Assembly: GCA_042090785.1 (NCBI GenBank)
Contig: JBELIP010000003.1
Span: 85,750 to 149,749, forward strand
Source of the DNA: UBA7434 sp042090785
Lineage (GTDB): Bacteria; Pseudomonadota; Gammaproteobacteria; Pseudomonadales; UBA7434
Direction: 5' to 3'
Length of the DNA: 64,000 bases
Both the position numbers and the translations under genes were made by a program. The notes beneath the pieces were generated by a model. It saw nothing but the letters and a program-made list of their open reading frames with translations, was not told the origin of the DNA and did not search any database. Of this stretch, positions 42,876-52,006 are shown piece after piece; position 1 is the stretch's first letter; each line of letters starts with the position of its first letter.

Positions 42876-43418
42876 TTAACCTTGTAAAGTGAGCCTAACG
42901 CTCACATAGCCGGGGCTTGCACTATCTAATGAAATATCAACAGCACTTATACCTTTTTCAGATTCTAGCTCTCCGAGCCAACTGACAATGTCGTTAAATT
43001 TAACTTGCTCTAAGCGCAACCTAACCCTATCACCATCTAATGGCTCAAACCGGCTAAAATTAAGATTATGTTTTTTAGCTGTCGACGATGCGATACTCAA
43101 CAAAGAACCTTCTCGCTGCGTACCTGTTTCAGCTAACATCTCTTTGACAATTGGCTCTTGAGCAACCATCCATTCATAACCTTCTAGCTGCCGCTCATAA
43201 GATTTACTGGCCGAACCCAAATAACCTAGCGCTGGCGATAGGACCATTTGGTAAAAAAGATAGGTCAGTAAAAATAAGACCAATACATTTAGCGCTAAGC
43301 GATCGCGATCTGGCAGTGCATGATATTTTTGCTCGAGCTCTTGAAAATTTTTATTTGCTCGCACGCGCGCTACTAGCTGATCAAACTCATCACTTAGTCG
43401 CTGCTTTAATTCACTCAT
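42876..43418 (-). CDS. gspM: Type II secretion system protein GspM
   Basis: A 180-residue bitopic inner-membrane protein of the GspEFLM platform. A short cytoplasmic N-terminus (ELKQRLSDEFDQLVARVR) is followed by one membrane helix (LALNVLVLFLLTYLFYQMVL). The periplasmic part has the ferredoxin-like fold with LRLEQVKFNDIVSWLGELE and ISLDSASPGYVSVRLTLQG. It follows gspL by 77 bases. The assignment rests on topology, size and strong operon context. Confidence 0.87.
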   Translation of the reverse strand: MSELKQRLSDEFDQLVARVRANKNFQELEQKYHALPDRDRLALNVLVLFLLTYLFYQMVLSPALGYLGSASKSYERQLEGYEWMVAQEPIVKEMLAETGTQREGSLLSIASSTAKKHNLNFSRFEPLDGDRVRLRLEQVKFNDIVSWLGELESEKGISAVDISLDSASPGYVSVRLTLQG

Positions 43419-43495
43419 TAAATATTACCTAGCTTCTTTTGCTTGTTTACTCATTTGTACTGGCTTACTAACTTCTAGCTATTTGCTTTAAATAA

Positions 43496-44920
43496 TTAAC
43501 GGCTAATTTGCATTCGACCATTCACTCTATCTTGGTCTTGATTGGCCGAGAGTATATCGACATTTAAACCTTCTAAGGTTAACTGCTCTTTATAGGATTC
43601 AAGCACATCAATATTATTAACACGTAAATCAATAATGATATGAGCTCGTTGATTATCGTAACGCAGCTGCCCAATGGTTGAAGGTACTTCTGTCTCTAAA
43701 TTTGACAGCGCACGCGAAGCGGCATCAAGCAACGGCAAGAAATCAGAGGTCGTACCGCCCACGGCTTTACCCGTCAACTGACGTTGCATTTGCTTAACTG
43801 GGTCAATCACTTTTTTCTGCTTAGGGAAAACACTGCGATAAATAGCAACACTATCATCAAAATAACTATCAGCTTTGTAGTTAAGGTAAAAACCACCGGC
43901 CAATGTGACCGTTAAAAACACCACGACGCAAGCAGTAACAATTGCCCCGGCCTTTCGTATAAACTGCCTATTCGCTGCATTCGCACTAATAGGACTAAAC
44001 TCACCTTGAAGTAAATTCAATGTTGCATCCACACTATGCACGGCATTAACAGCCAGCAACTCTGAGCAGCTCTCGGTATAATCTATTTCGCGAGTTTCAA
44101 TGTTTTCCGAACGAATAAACTGACCTAATTCTGCTTTAAACTCAGTTGGCGTAATAGCGAGCAGATTACTGTCTTGCTCGGCTAAAGCATCTGCAACATC
44201 AGCGTCGAAAGGCATGTCCTCTTTAGCCGCTAGCAAAGCAATACTATTAAGCACTGAAGCGTTATTGCTTTCTGACAAGGCTTGAGTTTGTTCATCAAGA
44301 GAAAACGTATCTGCCTGCTCATTTTCTTTTGACTTGGTAGTTACTGAAGATGTGCTCGACGATATGGCTAACTGTAAAACGGATTTTGCGATGTTTTTAT
44401 CTAACACCATACCGCTGTAGTCACCATCTCTGAACAACGTTTTATTATCTTCAAACATTAATTGCCAGTCACCCGCTTTCTGGGGTACACAAAGGACATC
44501 GACAAATAAATAATCCGGCAATACGCCTTGTGGCTCTAAAGCTTGTAACCAAGATTCAAGAAGCTCTCGTTTGACTGCAGCAATATGAACCGTTTCGTCA
44601 GCCTGATAAACAGGCGTAGCTAAATGCATGCTTTCAATAGGGTCAATAATTTGCTCTTCAACAACAAAGCCTAACACTTGCTTTAAATGGCGATGCTGCT
44701 TAATGGGTACTTGGGTAGAGGTCAGTAACACCGAACTGCTTGGAACGATTAATATATTACGACGAATAGCCTTGGATTCAGGCACTTGGCTGGCTAGCTG
44801 CTCTAACTGACAATTACCGGAAGCATGAATACGACCATCAGCCGACAATATAGACCAGACCACAGGACTAAACTCATGGATATCGGCTTGTTTAAAGCGT
44901 AAACACAAAAAATCTGACAT
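43496..44920 (-). CDS. gspL: Type II secretion system protein GspL
   Basis: Bitopic inner-membrane protein that links the GspE ATPase to the platform. I start it at MSDFLCLRF (44918-44920), the usual GspL start, with AAGAAG just upstream; the frame remains open to 44986. The cytoplasmic actin-like part includes LEQLASQVPESKA, VLLTSTQVPIKQHRHLKQ and VVEEQIIDPIE. An acidic stretch (about 195-260) leads to one membrane helix (AGAIVTACVVVFLTVTLAGGF). The periplasmic part is ferredoxin-like with VINNIDV-type strands. It is 255 bases downstream of gspK, the largest gap inside the unit. Confidence 0.9.
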   Translation of the reverse strand: MSDFLCLRFKQADIHEFSPVVWSILSADGRIHASGNCQLEQLASQVPESKAIRRNILIVPSSSVLLTSTQVPIKQHRHLKQVLGFVVEEQIIDPIESMHLATPVYQADETVHIAAVKRELLESWLQALEPQGVLPDYLFVDVLCVPQKAGDWQLMFEDNKTLFRDGDYSGMVLDKNIAKSVLQLAISSSTSSVTTKSKENEQADTFSLDEQTQALSESNNASVLNSIALLAAKEDMPFDADVADALAEQDSNLLAITPTEFKAELGQFIRSENIETREIDYTESCSELLAVNAVHSVDATLNLLQGEFSPISANAANRQFIRKAGAIVTACVVVFLTVTLAGGFYLNYKADSYFDDSVAIYRSVFPKQKKVIDPVKQMQRQLTGKAVGGTTSDFLPLLDAASRALSNLETEVPSTIGQLRYDNQRAHIIIDLRVNNIDVLESYKEQLTLEGLNVDILSANQDQDRVNGRMQISR

Positions 44921-45175
44921 ATCTTCTTTACTGTTGAGTTGAAAATGTTGGTTAATACTGCGTTTATCGGCAACGCTTTTGCACAAACCATGACATAAAT
45001 ATTTATTGCCTGTCTTTTATATATATTACAAATATCTTTCTATTGTCGTCTGTATATTTTCAGCCTATCGATTAAACGAAAACAACACTAGCATAACATC
45101 GTTTGACCCTATCAGCAGACCAAAAACTCGGAATATAAAAGCTATTTTAATAAGACCAATAACCGCGCTCTATGA

Positions 45176-46318
45176 TTATTGCCCAAGGCTTGTATCGCCT
45201 GACATTGAATCACTAGAGCCAGCACCCTTTGAACGCAATGTTGCCTCAATAAATCGCTGGGAATTATCGGTCTCTCGCCGCGATAAAACAACGAATTTCG
45301 CGTCTTTACCCTCGCCTTTACGCCTAACAATGGTTGAAAGATAGGCAATGCTGCCGGCATAGTTCGCACGAATGTTAATCTCAAAAAAATCACTCTTTAC
45401 AGAATAGGCAATTAAAGGGCCAGAAGAGCCAATACCTGTCTGAATATCTTTTGGGTTGAGCACGCTGTTAACATGTAAATTAGGCAGCGAGATACGATTA
45501 TTAAAATCTGCAAGGCTATTAAACGGCTCGCTTCGAAGCCCTATAATATCCAGCGCAGTGGAGTAACCGATTCCCTCATGGTTGCCCGAAGAATTACCCA
45601 CCGATGAAGTCTGCAATGTGGTTAAAGCATAATGCGTTGCCGTATTAACATTCAGCGGCATAACGCCAAACGTTTTTATTGCTGTGATATGCGGCAATAA
45701 AGCCGCCATCACACTGGGCTCAAACCCTCTCACTAAACGCAACTCCGATACATCAGTGAGCTGCTGGTTAGCAACTAAATAACCAGGATCTTGATCAAGG
45801 TAAGCGTTGCCATCACTGGAAAAACCTTCTTCACGATCATCCGAATCGAGCCAGTCTCTTAAATTATCAGCAAGCGTTTCATCAAGATCAAGCTCTACTA
45901 ACAAGTCACGAAAACGTTTAAGTTCATAAAGGCTAATTTGGCCATTCGCTTGAAGTAAATTATTGACGTTATAAAACCGATTAACATCAACAATATTAAC
46001 TAACACCGAACCAATATTATCAATTTCAAATGGCATAGGGCCTTGCGCCCAAAACTCGTCAAGATGATCGCCTTGAGGGTTATTATCAATATCTAGGCCC
46101 TCATTTTCCTGCAACGCCAATATGGCTAAATCTTCCGCTGCTAGCGCATAATAATAAGCCTGCGTGCGATTCACCATTCCTGTCGTGCGCTGCACATCGA
46201 GGACTTTGCCAATAATAATTTTTGACGCTAACAAAGTGGCAATAGCAAAAACTAATAATACGGTAATTAATGCAACGCCTGCCTGCTTACCTCTAGTTGG
46301 CGAGTGAGCTATCTTCAT
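45176..46318 (-). CDS. gspK: Type II secretion system minor pseudopilin GspK
   Basis: Caps the pseudopilus tip with GspI and GspJ. The leader GKQAG precedes VALITVLLVFAIATLLASKI, where the usual Glu5 is replaced by Thr, as is normal for GspK. The large globular insert carries RDLLVELDLDETLADNLRDWLDSDD, DQDPGYLVANQQLTDVSELR and PLNVNTATHYALTTL, the helix-hairpin-like region typical of GspK. Length 380. It lies 3 bases after gspJ. It would need a prepilin peptidase (GspO/PilD) that is not in this window. Confidence 0.94.
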   Translation of the reverse strand: MKIAHSPTRGKQAGVALITVLLVFAIATLLASKIIIGKVLDVQRTTGMVNRTQAYYYALAAEDLAILALQENEGLDIDNNPQGDHLDEFWAQGPMPFEIDNIGSVLVNIVDVNRFYNVNNLLQANGQISLYELKRFRDLLVELDLDETLADNLRDWLDSDDREEGFSSDGNAYLDQDPGYLVANQQLTDVSELRLVRGFEPSVMAALLPHITAIKTFGVMPLNVNTATHYALTTLQTSSVGNSSGNHEGIGYSTALDIIGLRSEPFNSLADFNNRISLPNLHVNSVLNPKDIQTGIGSSGPLIAYSVKSDFFEINIRANYAGSIAYLSTIVRRKGEGKDAKFVVLSRRETDNSQRFIEATLRSKGAGSSDSMSGDTSLGQ

Positions 46319-46321
46319 TAT

Positions 46322-47038
46322 TTATAGCACCCTAAATACATGGGTCATAATATCTTCGCTTTCAAACACAATACTCACTTCAACGGCCGATGGCGCATCA
46401 TAGGCAGATACCGCAGGTGCCGAAAACGTCGTCATTGGCGCATCAACCCACTCTAATGCCTTCGCATCCCAAAAGCGTGTCCTAAAATCAACAACGCCGC
46501 CAATAAGCACCTGCATTTGGGGCTCGGTGTCTTCCAGCCGGTCTAGCACCTGCCAATAAAGGCGGATTAAATATAAACGCTCGTCTCGGTAATACTCACT
46601 ATTAGATTCACCCGACTCCGGATGGTAGTCAAGAAGATAGGCAACGCGCTGTAAATCGCTACGCGGCCACTGCAGCGGATTTGACCAGCCGCTACGAGTA
46701 AACTCTATAAGGTAATCACCACTTTCAAATAACAGTGGGTCTAGACGATTGCCTTGGCCATTCCAAATAGGCCGATTGACCATTTGACGAAAATCCGAAG
46801 CCAATTGCCAACTGAGACGCTGTGTTCGAGCAACCTCTGCAGATTTGCGCTGATTAGTCTCTTGCGCAATCACTACCTGATCGAGTATTTGATAAGCAGC
46901 AAGGCTAATCCACGCAAAGATAAACATCGCCACTAACGCTTCTATTAAGGTAAAGCCATTATGACGCTTAATAAAACCAGCACTATACGGCTTTTGAGCT
47001 GCTGTCATAGCCGGCAAAGTATCAACTGGAACACTCAA
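46322..47038 (-). CDS. gspJ: Type II secretion system minor pseudopilin GspJ
   Basis: Minor pseudopilin of the tip complex. The processing site is RHNG/FTLIEALVAMFIFAW, with Glu5 present. The unusually long leader of about 28 residues begins at an ATG that overlaps the gspI stop by four bases. The globular part includes RQMVNRPIWNGQGNRLDPLLF and LIEFTRSGWSNPLQWPRSDL, a GspJ hallmark. Length 238. Confidence 0.94.
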   Translation of the reverse strand: MSVPVDTLPAMTAAQKPYSAGFIKRHNGFTLIEALVAMFIFAWISLAAYQILDQVVIAQETNQRKSAEVARTQRLSWQLASDFRQMVNRPIWNGQGNRLDPLLFESGDYLIEFTRSGWSNPLQWPRSDLQRVAYLLDYHPESGESNSEYYRDERLYLIRLYWQVLDRLEDTEPQMQVLIGGVVDFRTRFWDAKALEWVDAPMTTFSAPAVSAYDAPSAVEVSIVFESEDIMTHVFRVL

Positions 47039-47481
47039 AAGATATCCCCACGAAAACCACTTAATAAAATGGTAGCCGACTGACCAACCCCCCGCTGTCT
47101 TACATCGGGCCTAACCATCACATCAATGCGGCGCACTTTATCGTTGGGCGTATCACTGACGGTTAACTCGACACGCCATTCTCGACCGGCATGGGTTATG
47201 GTTTCTTCTTCATTGGTCGGCTCAGGAAAAGCCTCTTCAAGAAGCGCCATATTTAATGCATATTCAGCAATATGCAGCGCTTCTGCCTTGTCGCTAAGCA
47301 CCGATAAATCACGCGTGGCCTGACCAATATTGCCTAACAGCGCCACACCAGACAGTGCCAATACGGCCATAGCCACCATGATTTCTATAAGTGTAAAACC
47401 TTTAATTTTGGCTACGCTGTGAGATGACGCCAGCAATGGCATTAATGGGTGTTTTGACTGGGTAAATAAAGTTTTTTGCAT
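47035..47481 (-). CDS. gspI: Type II secretion system minor pseudopilin GspI
   Basis: Minor pseudopilin with the processing site KIKG/FTLIEIMVAMAVLALSGVALL. The leader is 28 residues if the first ATG is used; an internal Met at residue 14 would give a shorter one. The C-terminal part has AEYALNMALLEE, AGREWRVELTVSDTP and VRRIDVMVRP, as in the family. At 148 residues it is slightly longer than usual. It overlaps gspJ by four bases and lies 24 bases after gspH. Confidence 0.93.
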   Translation of the reverse strand: MQKTLFTQSKHPLMPLLASSHSVAKIKGFTLIEIMVAMAVLALSGVALLGNIGQATRDLSVLSDKAEALHIAEYALNMALLEEAFPEPTNEEETITHAGREWRVELTVSDTPNDKVRRIDVMVRPDVRQRGVGQSATILLSGFRGDIF

Positions 47482-47505
47482 TATTCGCTATCCGATTCTA
47501 GTCAA

Positions 47506-48174
47506 TCAATCACTTGAATCATTACTTATGGACTTAATCACCGGCGCAGAAAAACCATCGCTAATCACGGATACAACTTGAGCATGCGCTAGCTCTTCAA
47601 CAGCTAAAAAATCAACGGTAAACGCGGAAACCTCACCCGAACTTAACATTAAAATTTGCGGCAAAATATTGAGCGAACCACTATCAGAAACATCATCTTC
47701 ATCGACAGCAAGGTCATCGATTTTATCATTACTTCCAAAGCCACCAACGGCCCCGCCACCAAAGCTTAAGTCTTGTGGCGCATTATCGCTTCCTGGTTGA
47801 GAAAAACCTTCAACAGCCCAAATAACTCGCATAGACTCAGGTAGTGCATGCAAACGAAAAGCCTGCCCCTTAAAAGGCAACCAACTTTGGCTAATAGCAT
47901 CAAAACGAACAAGTGAGTATCGATTTTTATCAATCACCACACCTAGTTGCGAAGAGGTATAAATAGCCTCATCAGAGGCCGCAACAACTAAGCGCTGAAA
48001 CCGCTCTGCCTCAGTACGCAACTCACGAGAAAAGTTATCGCCAATAGACAGCACAATCATGCCAGAAAACATGGCAATAATAATTAGCACAACCAGCAAC
48101 TCAATAAGCGAAAAACCTTGCTGCTTAAGGCTTGTCTTGCTTGTCGTCACATGCATAAAAGTGCAATCATCCAT
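47506..48174 (-). CDS. gspH: Type II secretion system minor pseudopilin GspH
   Basis: Minor pseudopilin. The processing site is KQQG/FSLIELLVVLIIIAMFSGMI, with Glu5. The globular domain follows with LRTEAERFQRLVVAASDEAIYTS and LVRFDAISQSWLPF, typical of GspH. A Gly/Asp-rich insert (about residues 128-160, FGGGAVGGFGSNDKIDDLAV) extends the family fold, making 222 residues. Start ATG at 48174, or the Met six codons on. It lies 23 bases after gspG. Confidence 0.93.
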   Translation of the reverse strand: MDDCTFMHVTTSKTSLKQQGFSLIELLVVLIIIAMFSGMIVLSIGDNFSRELRTEAERFQRLVVAASDEAIYTSSQLGVVIDKNRYSLVRFDAISQSWLPFKGQAFRLHALPESMRVIWAVEGFSQPGSDNAPQDLSFGGGAVGGFGSNDKIDDLAVDEDDVSDSGSLNILPQILMLSSGEVSAFTVDFLAVEELAHAQVVSVISDGFSAPVIKSISNDSSD

Positions 48175-48197
48175 GACAGAATTAGCGCTTAAAATAA

Positions 48198-48674
48198 TTA
48201 CCGATCCCAGCTGCTAATATCAGCGGCATATTCATCGCCACCAACACGAGCATCAGCACCCAAGCTCATTAATTCATAAGGCTCCGACCCCTCGCCAGGG
48301 CTTAGGTAAACATACTCACCGCCCCAAGGGTCAAGTGGTATTTCGCTAGCTTTAAGATAGCCTTGAGAGTTCCAATTTCTGGGCACCGGCGAAGCCTGTG
48401 GCTTTTGAACTAAAGCCTCAAGACCTTGATCAGTTGATGGGTAAAAATGGTTATCCAACTTATACATATCCAATGCCTGCGATAATGTAGCTAAATCGGC
48501 CTTAGCTGTAGTTACGCGGGCACGATCAACTTGACCCAAAACGTTTGGCCCAATTAAGCCAATTAACATACCCATAATAACAACAACAACCAATACTTCG
48601 ATAAGTGAAAAACCATGCTGCTTATTAGCCGTGTTAGCTGAACTAAGCGATTGAAAATTATTAACGTAATTCAT
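48198..48674 (-). CDS. gspG: Type II secretion system major pseudopilin GspG
   Basis: Main subunit of the pseudopilus. I choose the ATG at 48672-48674 because AAGAAGGT lies 5 bases upstream; an earlier in-frame start would add 17 residues without support. The processing site is KQHG/FSLIEVLVVVVIMGMLIGLI. The conserved ALDMYKLDNHFYPSTDQGLEALVQKP and LDPWGGEYVYLSPGE calcium-binding region are intact. The mature length is about 135 residues. The gene follows gspF after about 80 bases that contain the gspF tandem repeat. Confidence 0.96.
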   Translation of the reverse strand: MNYVNNFQSLSSANTANKQHGFSLIEVLVVVVIMGMLIGLIGPNVLGQVDRARVTTAKADLATLSQALDMYKLDNHFYPSTDQGLEALVQKPQASPVPRNWNSQGYLKASEIPLDPWGGEYVYLSPGEGSEPYELMSLGADARVGGDEYAADISSWDR

Positions 48675-48729
48675 AATACCTTCTTGTTTATTTAGGTTTT
48701 TGTAATTAAAAAATAAGATCAACAATAAA

Positions 48730-48785
48730 ATTAAGATTAAACAATGGAATTAAGATTAAACAATGGAATTAAGATTGACAATGGG
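48730..48785. repeat. 19-bp tandem repeat across the gspF stop codon
   Basis: ATTAAGATTAAACAATGGA occurs twice without change (48730-48748, 48749-48767), followed by a diverged 18-base copy (48768-48785). The diverged copy encodes the conserved GspF ending PIVNLN; the middle copy contains the SIV and stop (48756-48758); the first lies wholly after the stop. The period is not a multiple of three. Confidence 0.9.
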
Positions 48786-49979
48786 TAATAAAATCGCCAC
48801 CACAATGACAAACACACAAACACCCATTAGCAAAAGCATTAGTGGCTCAAGAATACCTAACATCACAGCAATCAAACCTTCAAGGTCGCGCTGCTGCGCG
48901 GTAGCAATGCGTTGTAACATTTTATCTAACTCGCCACTTTGCTCACCACTAGCAATCATGTGCAGCATCATTGGTGGAAAGTAACCGCCCTCCGCTAATG
49001 CACGATTAAGGCTGGTACCCTCTTGCACTTGCTGAGTGGCTAAATTAACACGCCGTCTTAGCCAATGATTAGCTAAAACCTGACCAGCAATTTTAAGCGC
49101 CTCAACTAGGGGAACCCCCGACGCAGTTAAGATACTTAAAGTACTAGCAAACTGTGCCGTATTCGTTCCTCGAGACAGTCGCCCAATTAAAGGCAAGCTG
49201 AGGATTTGTCGATGCCATTTAATTTGCATCTCAGGCTTGGCTAGCGCAGATTTAATAGCAATAAACACAGCCAGAATACCTACGAATAAAAGCCAACCTT
49301 TATTGACAATAAAATCGCTGGTAGAAATTAATACTTGCGTTATCCACGGCAAAGTCTGGCCTTGGGTGTTAAAAACTTTAACAACATCTGGCACCACAAA
49401 GACCATTAATAAGGTGACAACACCAATAGCCATAAAAAACAAAATAGCCGGGTAAATCATTGCCATTTGTACTTTTTGACGCGAAGCCTGCGAGGCTTCA
49501 GTATAGTCGGCAAGCTTCTCCATAACTAGATCGAGAAAACCGGCTGATTCACCCGCCGCAATGGTTGAACGATATAAATTGTTAAATACACTAGGGAATT
49601 CAGCCATTGCATCAGCTAACGTGTAACCCTCTAACACCTTAGAGCGTACCGCTAATAAAATACCATTAACGCGCGCCTTTTCAGATTGCTTTGCGACAGT
49701 TCCTAATGCTTCTTCTAAAGGTATACCTGCTGCCACCAAGGTTGCTAATTGTCGGGTTATTAACGCTAAATCAGCGGCGTTTAAAGACGGGCGACGAAAA
49801 CTAAAACCACTTGTGCCATTTGCTTGCTTTTCATCTGACTGACCTGCAGGCGCAATCTCTAAAGGCATTAAACCTTGTTCGCGTAATTGCTGACGGACTT
49901 GTCTTGCACTATCGGCGTCTAACACACCTTTTTGTTGTTTGCCGCTCGCATCGAGCGCTTTATAGCTAAAAGCAGCCAC
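48756..49979 (-). CDS. gspF: Type II secretion system inner-membrane protein GspF
   Basis: Polytopic platform protein. It begins MAAFSYKALDASGKQQKGVLDA. Two cytoplasmic helical domains (about 70-170 and 275-375) alternate with three membrane helices (VQMAMIYPAILFFMAIGVVTLLMVFVV, GWLLFVGILAVFIAI and LMLLLMGVCVFVIVVAILLPIV). The hallmark repeats ITRQLATLVAAGIPLEEAL and LSILTASGVPLVEAL are both seen. Length 407. The C-terminus after LLPIVNLN is SIV and a stop created inside a 19-bp tandem repeat, so the last residues probably differ from the ancestral end. It lies 4 bases after gspE. Confidence 0.96.
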   Translation of the reverse strand: MAAFSYKALDASGKQQKGVLDADSARQVRQQLREQGLMPLEIAPAGQSDEKQANGTSGFSFRRPSLNAADLALITRQLATLVAAGIPLEEALGTVAKQSEKARVNGILLAVRSKVLEGYTLADAMAEFPSVFNNLYRSTIAAGESAGFLDLVMEKLADYTEASQASRQKVQMAMIYPAILFFMAIGVVTLLMVFVVPDVVKVFNTQGQTLPWITQVLISTSDFIVNKGWLLFVGILAVFIAIKSALAKPEMQIKWHRQILSLPLIGRLSRGTNTAQFASTLSILTASGVPLVEALKIAGQVLANHWLRRRVNLATQQVQEGTSLNRALAEGGYFPPMMLHMIASGEQSGELDKMLQRIATAQQRDLEGLIAVMLGILEPLMLLLMGVCVFVIVVAILLPIVNLNSIV

Positions 49980-49983
49980 TTAG

Positions 49984-51585
49984 CTACCCCTCTTGCGTGA
50001 CGCGTAAAATTTCTTCAACGGTAGTAATGCCTTCAAGCACCTTTTCTTTACCATCATCAAGAATACTGCGGCCCGATAAACGCGCTTGCTTCACCATAAT
50101 ATCTTCTGCCACTTGATCATGAATCATGCGACGAATGTCAGCATCAATTGGCACGATTTCGTAAATACCTCGACGACCACGGTAACCACTATTATTACAG
50201 CGCTTACAACCAACCGGCTTAAACATAGAGTGGCCGACATGCTCGCCTAAACCAAGAAATTCACGTTCTTTATCGTCGGGCAAATAAGGGGCTTTACAGT
50301 CAGGGCACAACACACGCACTAAACGCTGTGCCACTACACCCACTAAACTAGAAGACAATAAAAAAGGCTCAACGCCCATATCGAACATACGAGTAACAGC
50401 ACCAACAGCCGTATTAGTGTGCAGCGTACTTAATACTAGGTGACCCGTTAAGCTGGCTTGAACTGCAATATCGGCAGTTTCAGAGTCTCGTATTTCACCT
50501 ACCATTACCACATCGGGATCTTGTCTCAGCATGGCTCTTAAGCCACGAGCAAACGTCATATCGGCTTTATTGTTAACCTGCGTTTGACCAATACCCTCAA
50601 TATTATATTCAATAGGATCTTCAACCGTAAGAATATTGCGCGAAGCATCGTTAAGCTCACTTAAACCAGCATAAAGCGAGGTTGTTTTACCTGAACCTGT
50701 GGGACCAGTCACTAACACAATACCGTGTGGGCGATGCAATATATTTTTAAACCGAGAAAGCTCTTTTTTATCCATACCCAGTGAGGATAAATTTAAACGT
50801 CCCGCTTGCTTATCGAGCAAACGCATAACCACTCTTTCGCCATTACTCGAAGGCATAGTGGAAACACGTAAATCAATTTCACGGCCACCGATACGAATAG
50901 AGATTCGACCATCTTGAGGGATTCGCTTTTCGGCAATATCAAGCTTGGCCATTACTTTAATACGCGAAACTAAGAGAGGCGCCAAAACACGCTTTGGCTC
51001 AACCACTTCGCGCAACACGCCATCAACTCGATAGCGGACAACTAAACGCTTTTCAAATGTCTCAATATGAATATCCGAAGCATTCTCTTTTACTGCTTCG
51101 GTAAGCAACGCATTAATTAAGCGAATAATCGGCGCATCGTCTTCTTGTTCTAATAAATCTTCAGACTCTGGCACCGAGTCGGCTAAGCTGGCCAAATCCA
51201 TCTCATCGCCAAGGTCTTCAACCATTTGCATGGCTTCGTTATTACGGCTTTCGTATGCTTGCGCTAATAAACCATCAAAACGACTTTCTTTTACTGCCTC
51301 GCAAACAAAGCTTACGCCAAGGTGACGCTGAATCTCGGCAACCACACTCTGACCAATCATTTCTTTGTGATACAAAGTAATACTATTGCCATCATCTAAC
51401 ACAAAACCACCGCAGCGCTTGGCAAATGGAAATGGCAATAAAGGTCTAGCACTGTCATCGACAGTCGTCTCTTGTGAATCGAGTGACGCTTGTGAAACCA
51501 TCGACTCTTGTGATTTTAGCTCTTCGCTTTCCTCTGGTGAGTTTTCGTCTCCAGTCCCTAATAGCGAATTTATATAGCTTTCCAA
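49984..51585 (-). CDS. gspE: Type II secretion system ATPase GspE
   Basis: Hexameric cytoplasmic ATPase that powers pseudopilus assembly. The N-terminal acidic region (about 1-45) is followed by the GspE N-domain and the motor: IKVMAKLDIAEKRIPQDGRI, Walker A LVTGPTGSGKTTSLYAGL, the Asp box, and Walker B MVGEIRDSETADIAVQASL. The tetracysteine zinc motif is CPDC...CKRC (about residues 432-470). Length 533. It is the first gene of the leftward unit and diverges from gspC. Confidence 0.97.
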   Translation of the reverse strand: MESYINSLLGTGDENSPEESEELKSQESMVSQASLDSQETTVDDSARPLLPFPFAKRCGGFVLDDGNSITLYHKEMIGQSVVAEIQRHLGVSFVCEAVKESRFDGLLAQAYESRNNEAMQMVEDLGDEMDLASLADSVPESEDLLEQEDDAPIIRLINALLTEAVKENASDIHIETFEKRLVVRYRVDGVLREVVEPKRVLAPLLVSRIKVMAKLDIAEKRIPQDGRISIRIGGREIDLRVSTMPSSNGERVVMRLLDKQAGRLNLSSLGMDKKELSRFKNILHRPHGIVLVTGPTGSGKTTSLYAGLSELNDASRNILTVEDPIEYNIEGIGQTQVNNKADMTFARGLRAMLRQDPDVVMVGEIRDSETADIAVQASLTGHLVLSTLHTNTAVGAVTRMFDMGVEPFLLSSSLVGVVAQRLVRVLCPDCKAPYLPDDKEREFLGLGEHVGHSMFKPVGCKRCNNSGYRGRRGIYEIVPIDADIRRMIHDQVAEDIMVKQARLSGRSILDDGKEKVLEGITTVEEILRVTQEG

Positions 51586-52006
51586 TATCTGAACCCCATG
51601 TCTTTACCCAGTATTTTTTTAAACACTCAGTAATGAAAATAAAAAGCAAAAAGACGACCAATATCGTCACTGTTCATTTAATAACCGATCCAATGCAAAA
51701 TGCACATCAATCCCGTTAAATAACAGCAAGCACTCAACTTAACCGTCAGAATACACACAGTATATGGCATGGAAAAGATTTTTTGAGCTCTGCCGCAAAA
51801 ATTGACAAGACTTTTGAGAATTCACGGGTAAATTGTTGGAAATTGGCAAGTTTTTGGATATTTTAAACCCTCATCTAACCTCTTTGCTGCTTTAGCAGTC
51901 TATAATGTGACTCTTAATTGGCATTTTTTATGAGCGTCTCGGTGTCAACCTCACAGACCTCGATACATGCCATAAACCGGCGGAGCGAAGAAACGAATTT
52001 TTTAGC
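51586..52006. promoter_or_regulatory. Divergent gspE/gspC regulatory spacer
   Basis: 421 bases between the two halves of the type II secretion locus with no credible gene. It must hold promoters for both units. A consensus TATAAT is at 51901-51906 facing gspC. The boundaries given are those of the spacer. Confidence 0.4.
51901..51906 (+). promoter_or_regulatory. Candidate -10 box of the gspCD unit
   Basis: A perfect TATAAT followed by GTGA, about 100 bases before the gspC start. No good -35 hexamer lies 16-18 bases upstream, so the promoter may be activator-dependent or the match fortuitous. Confidence 0.35.
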
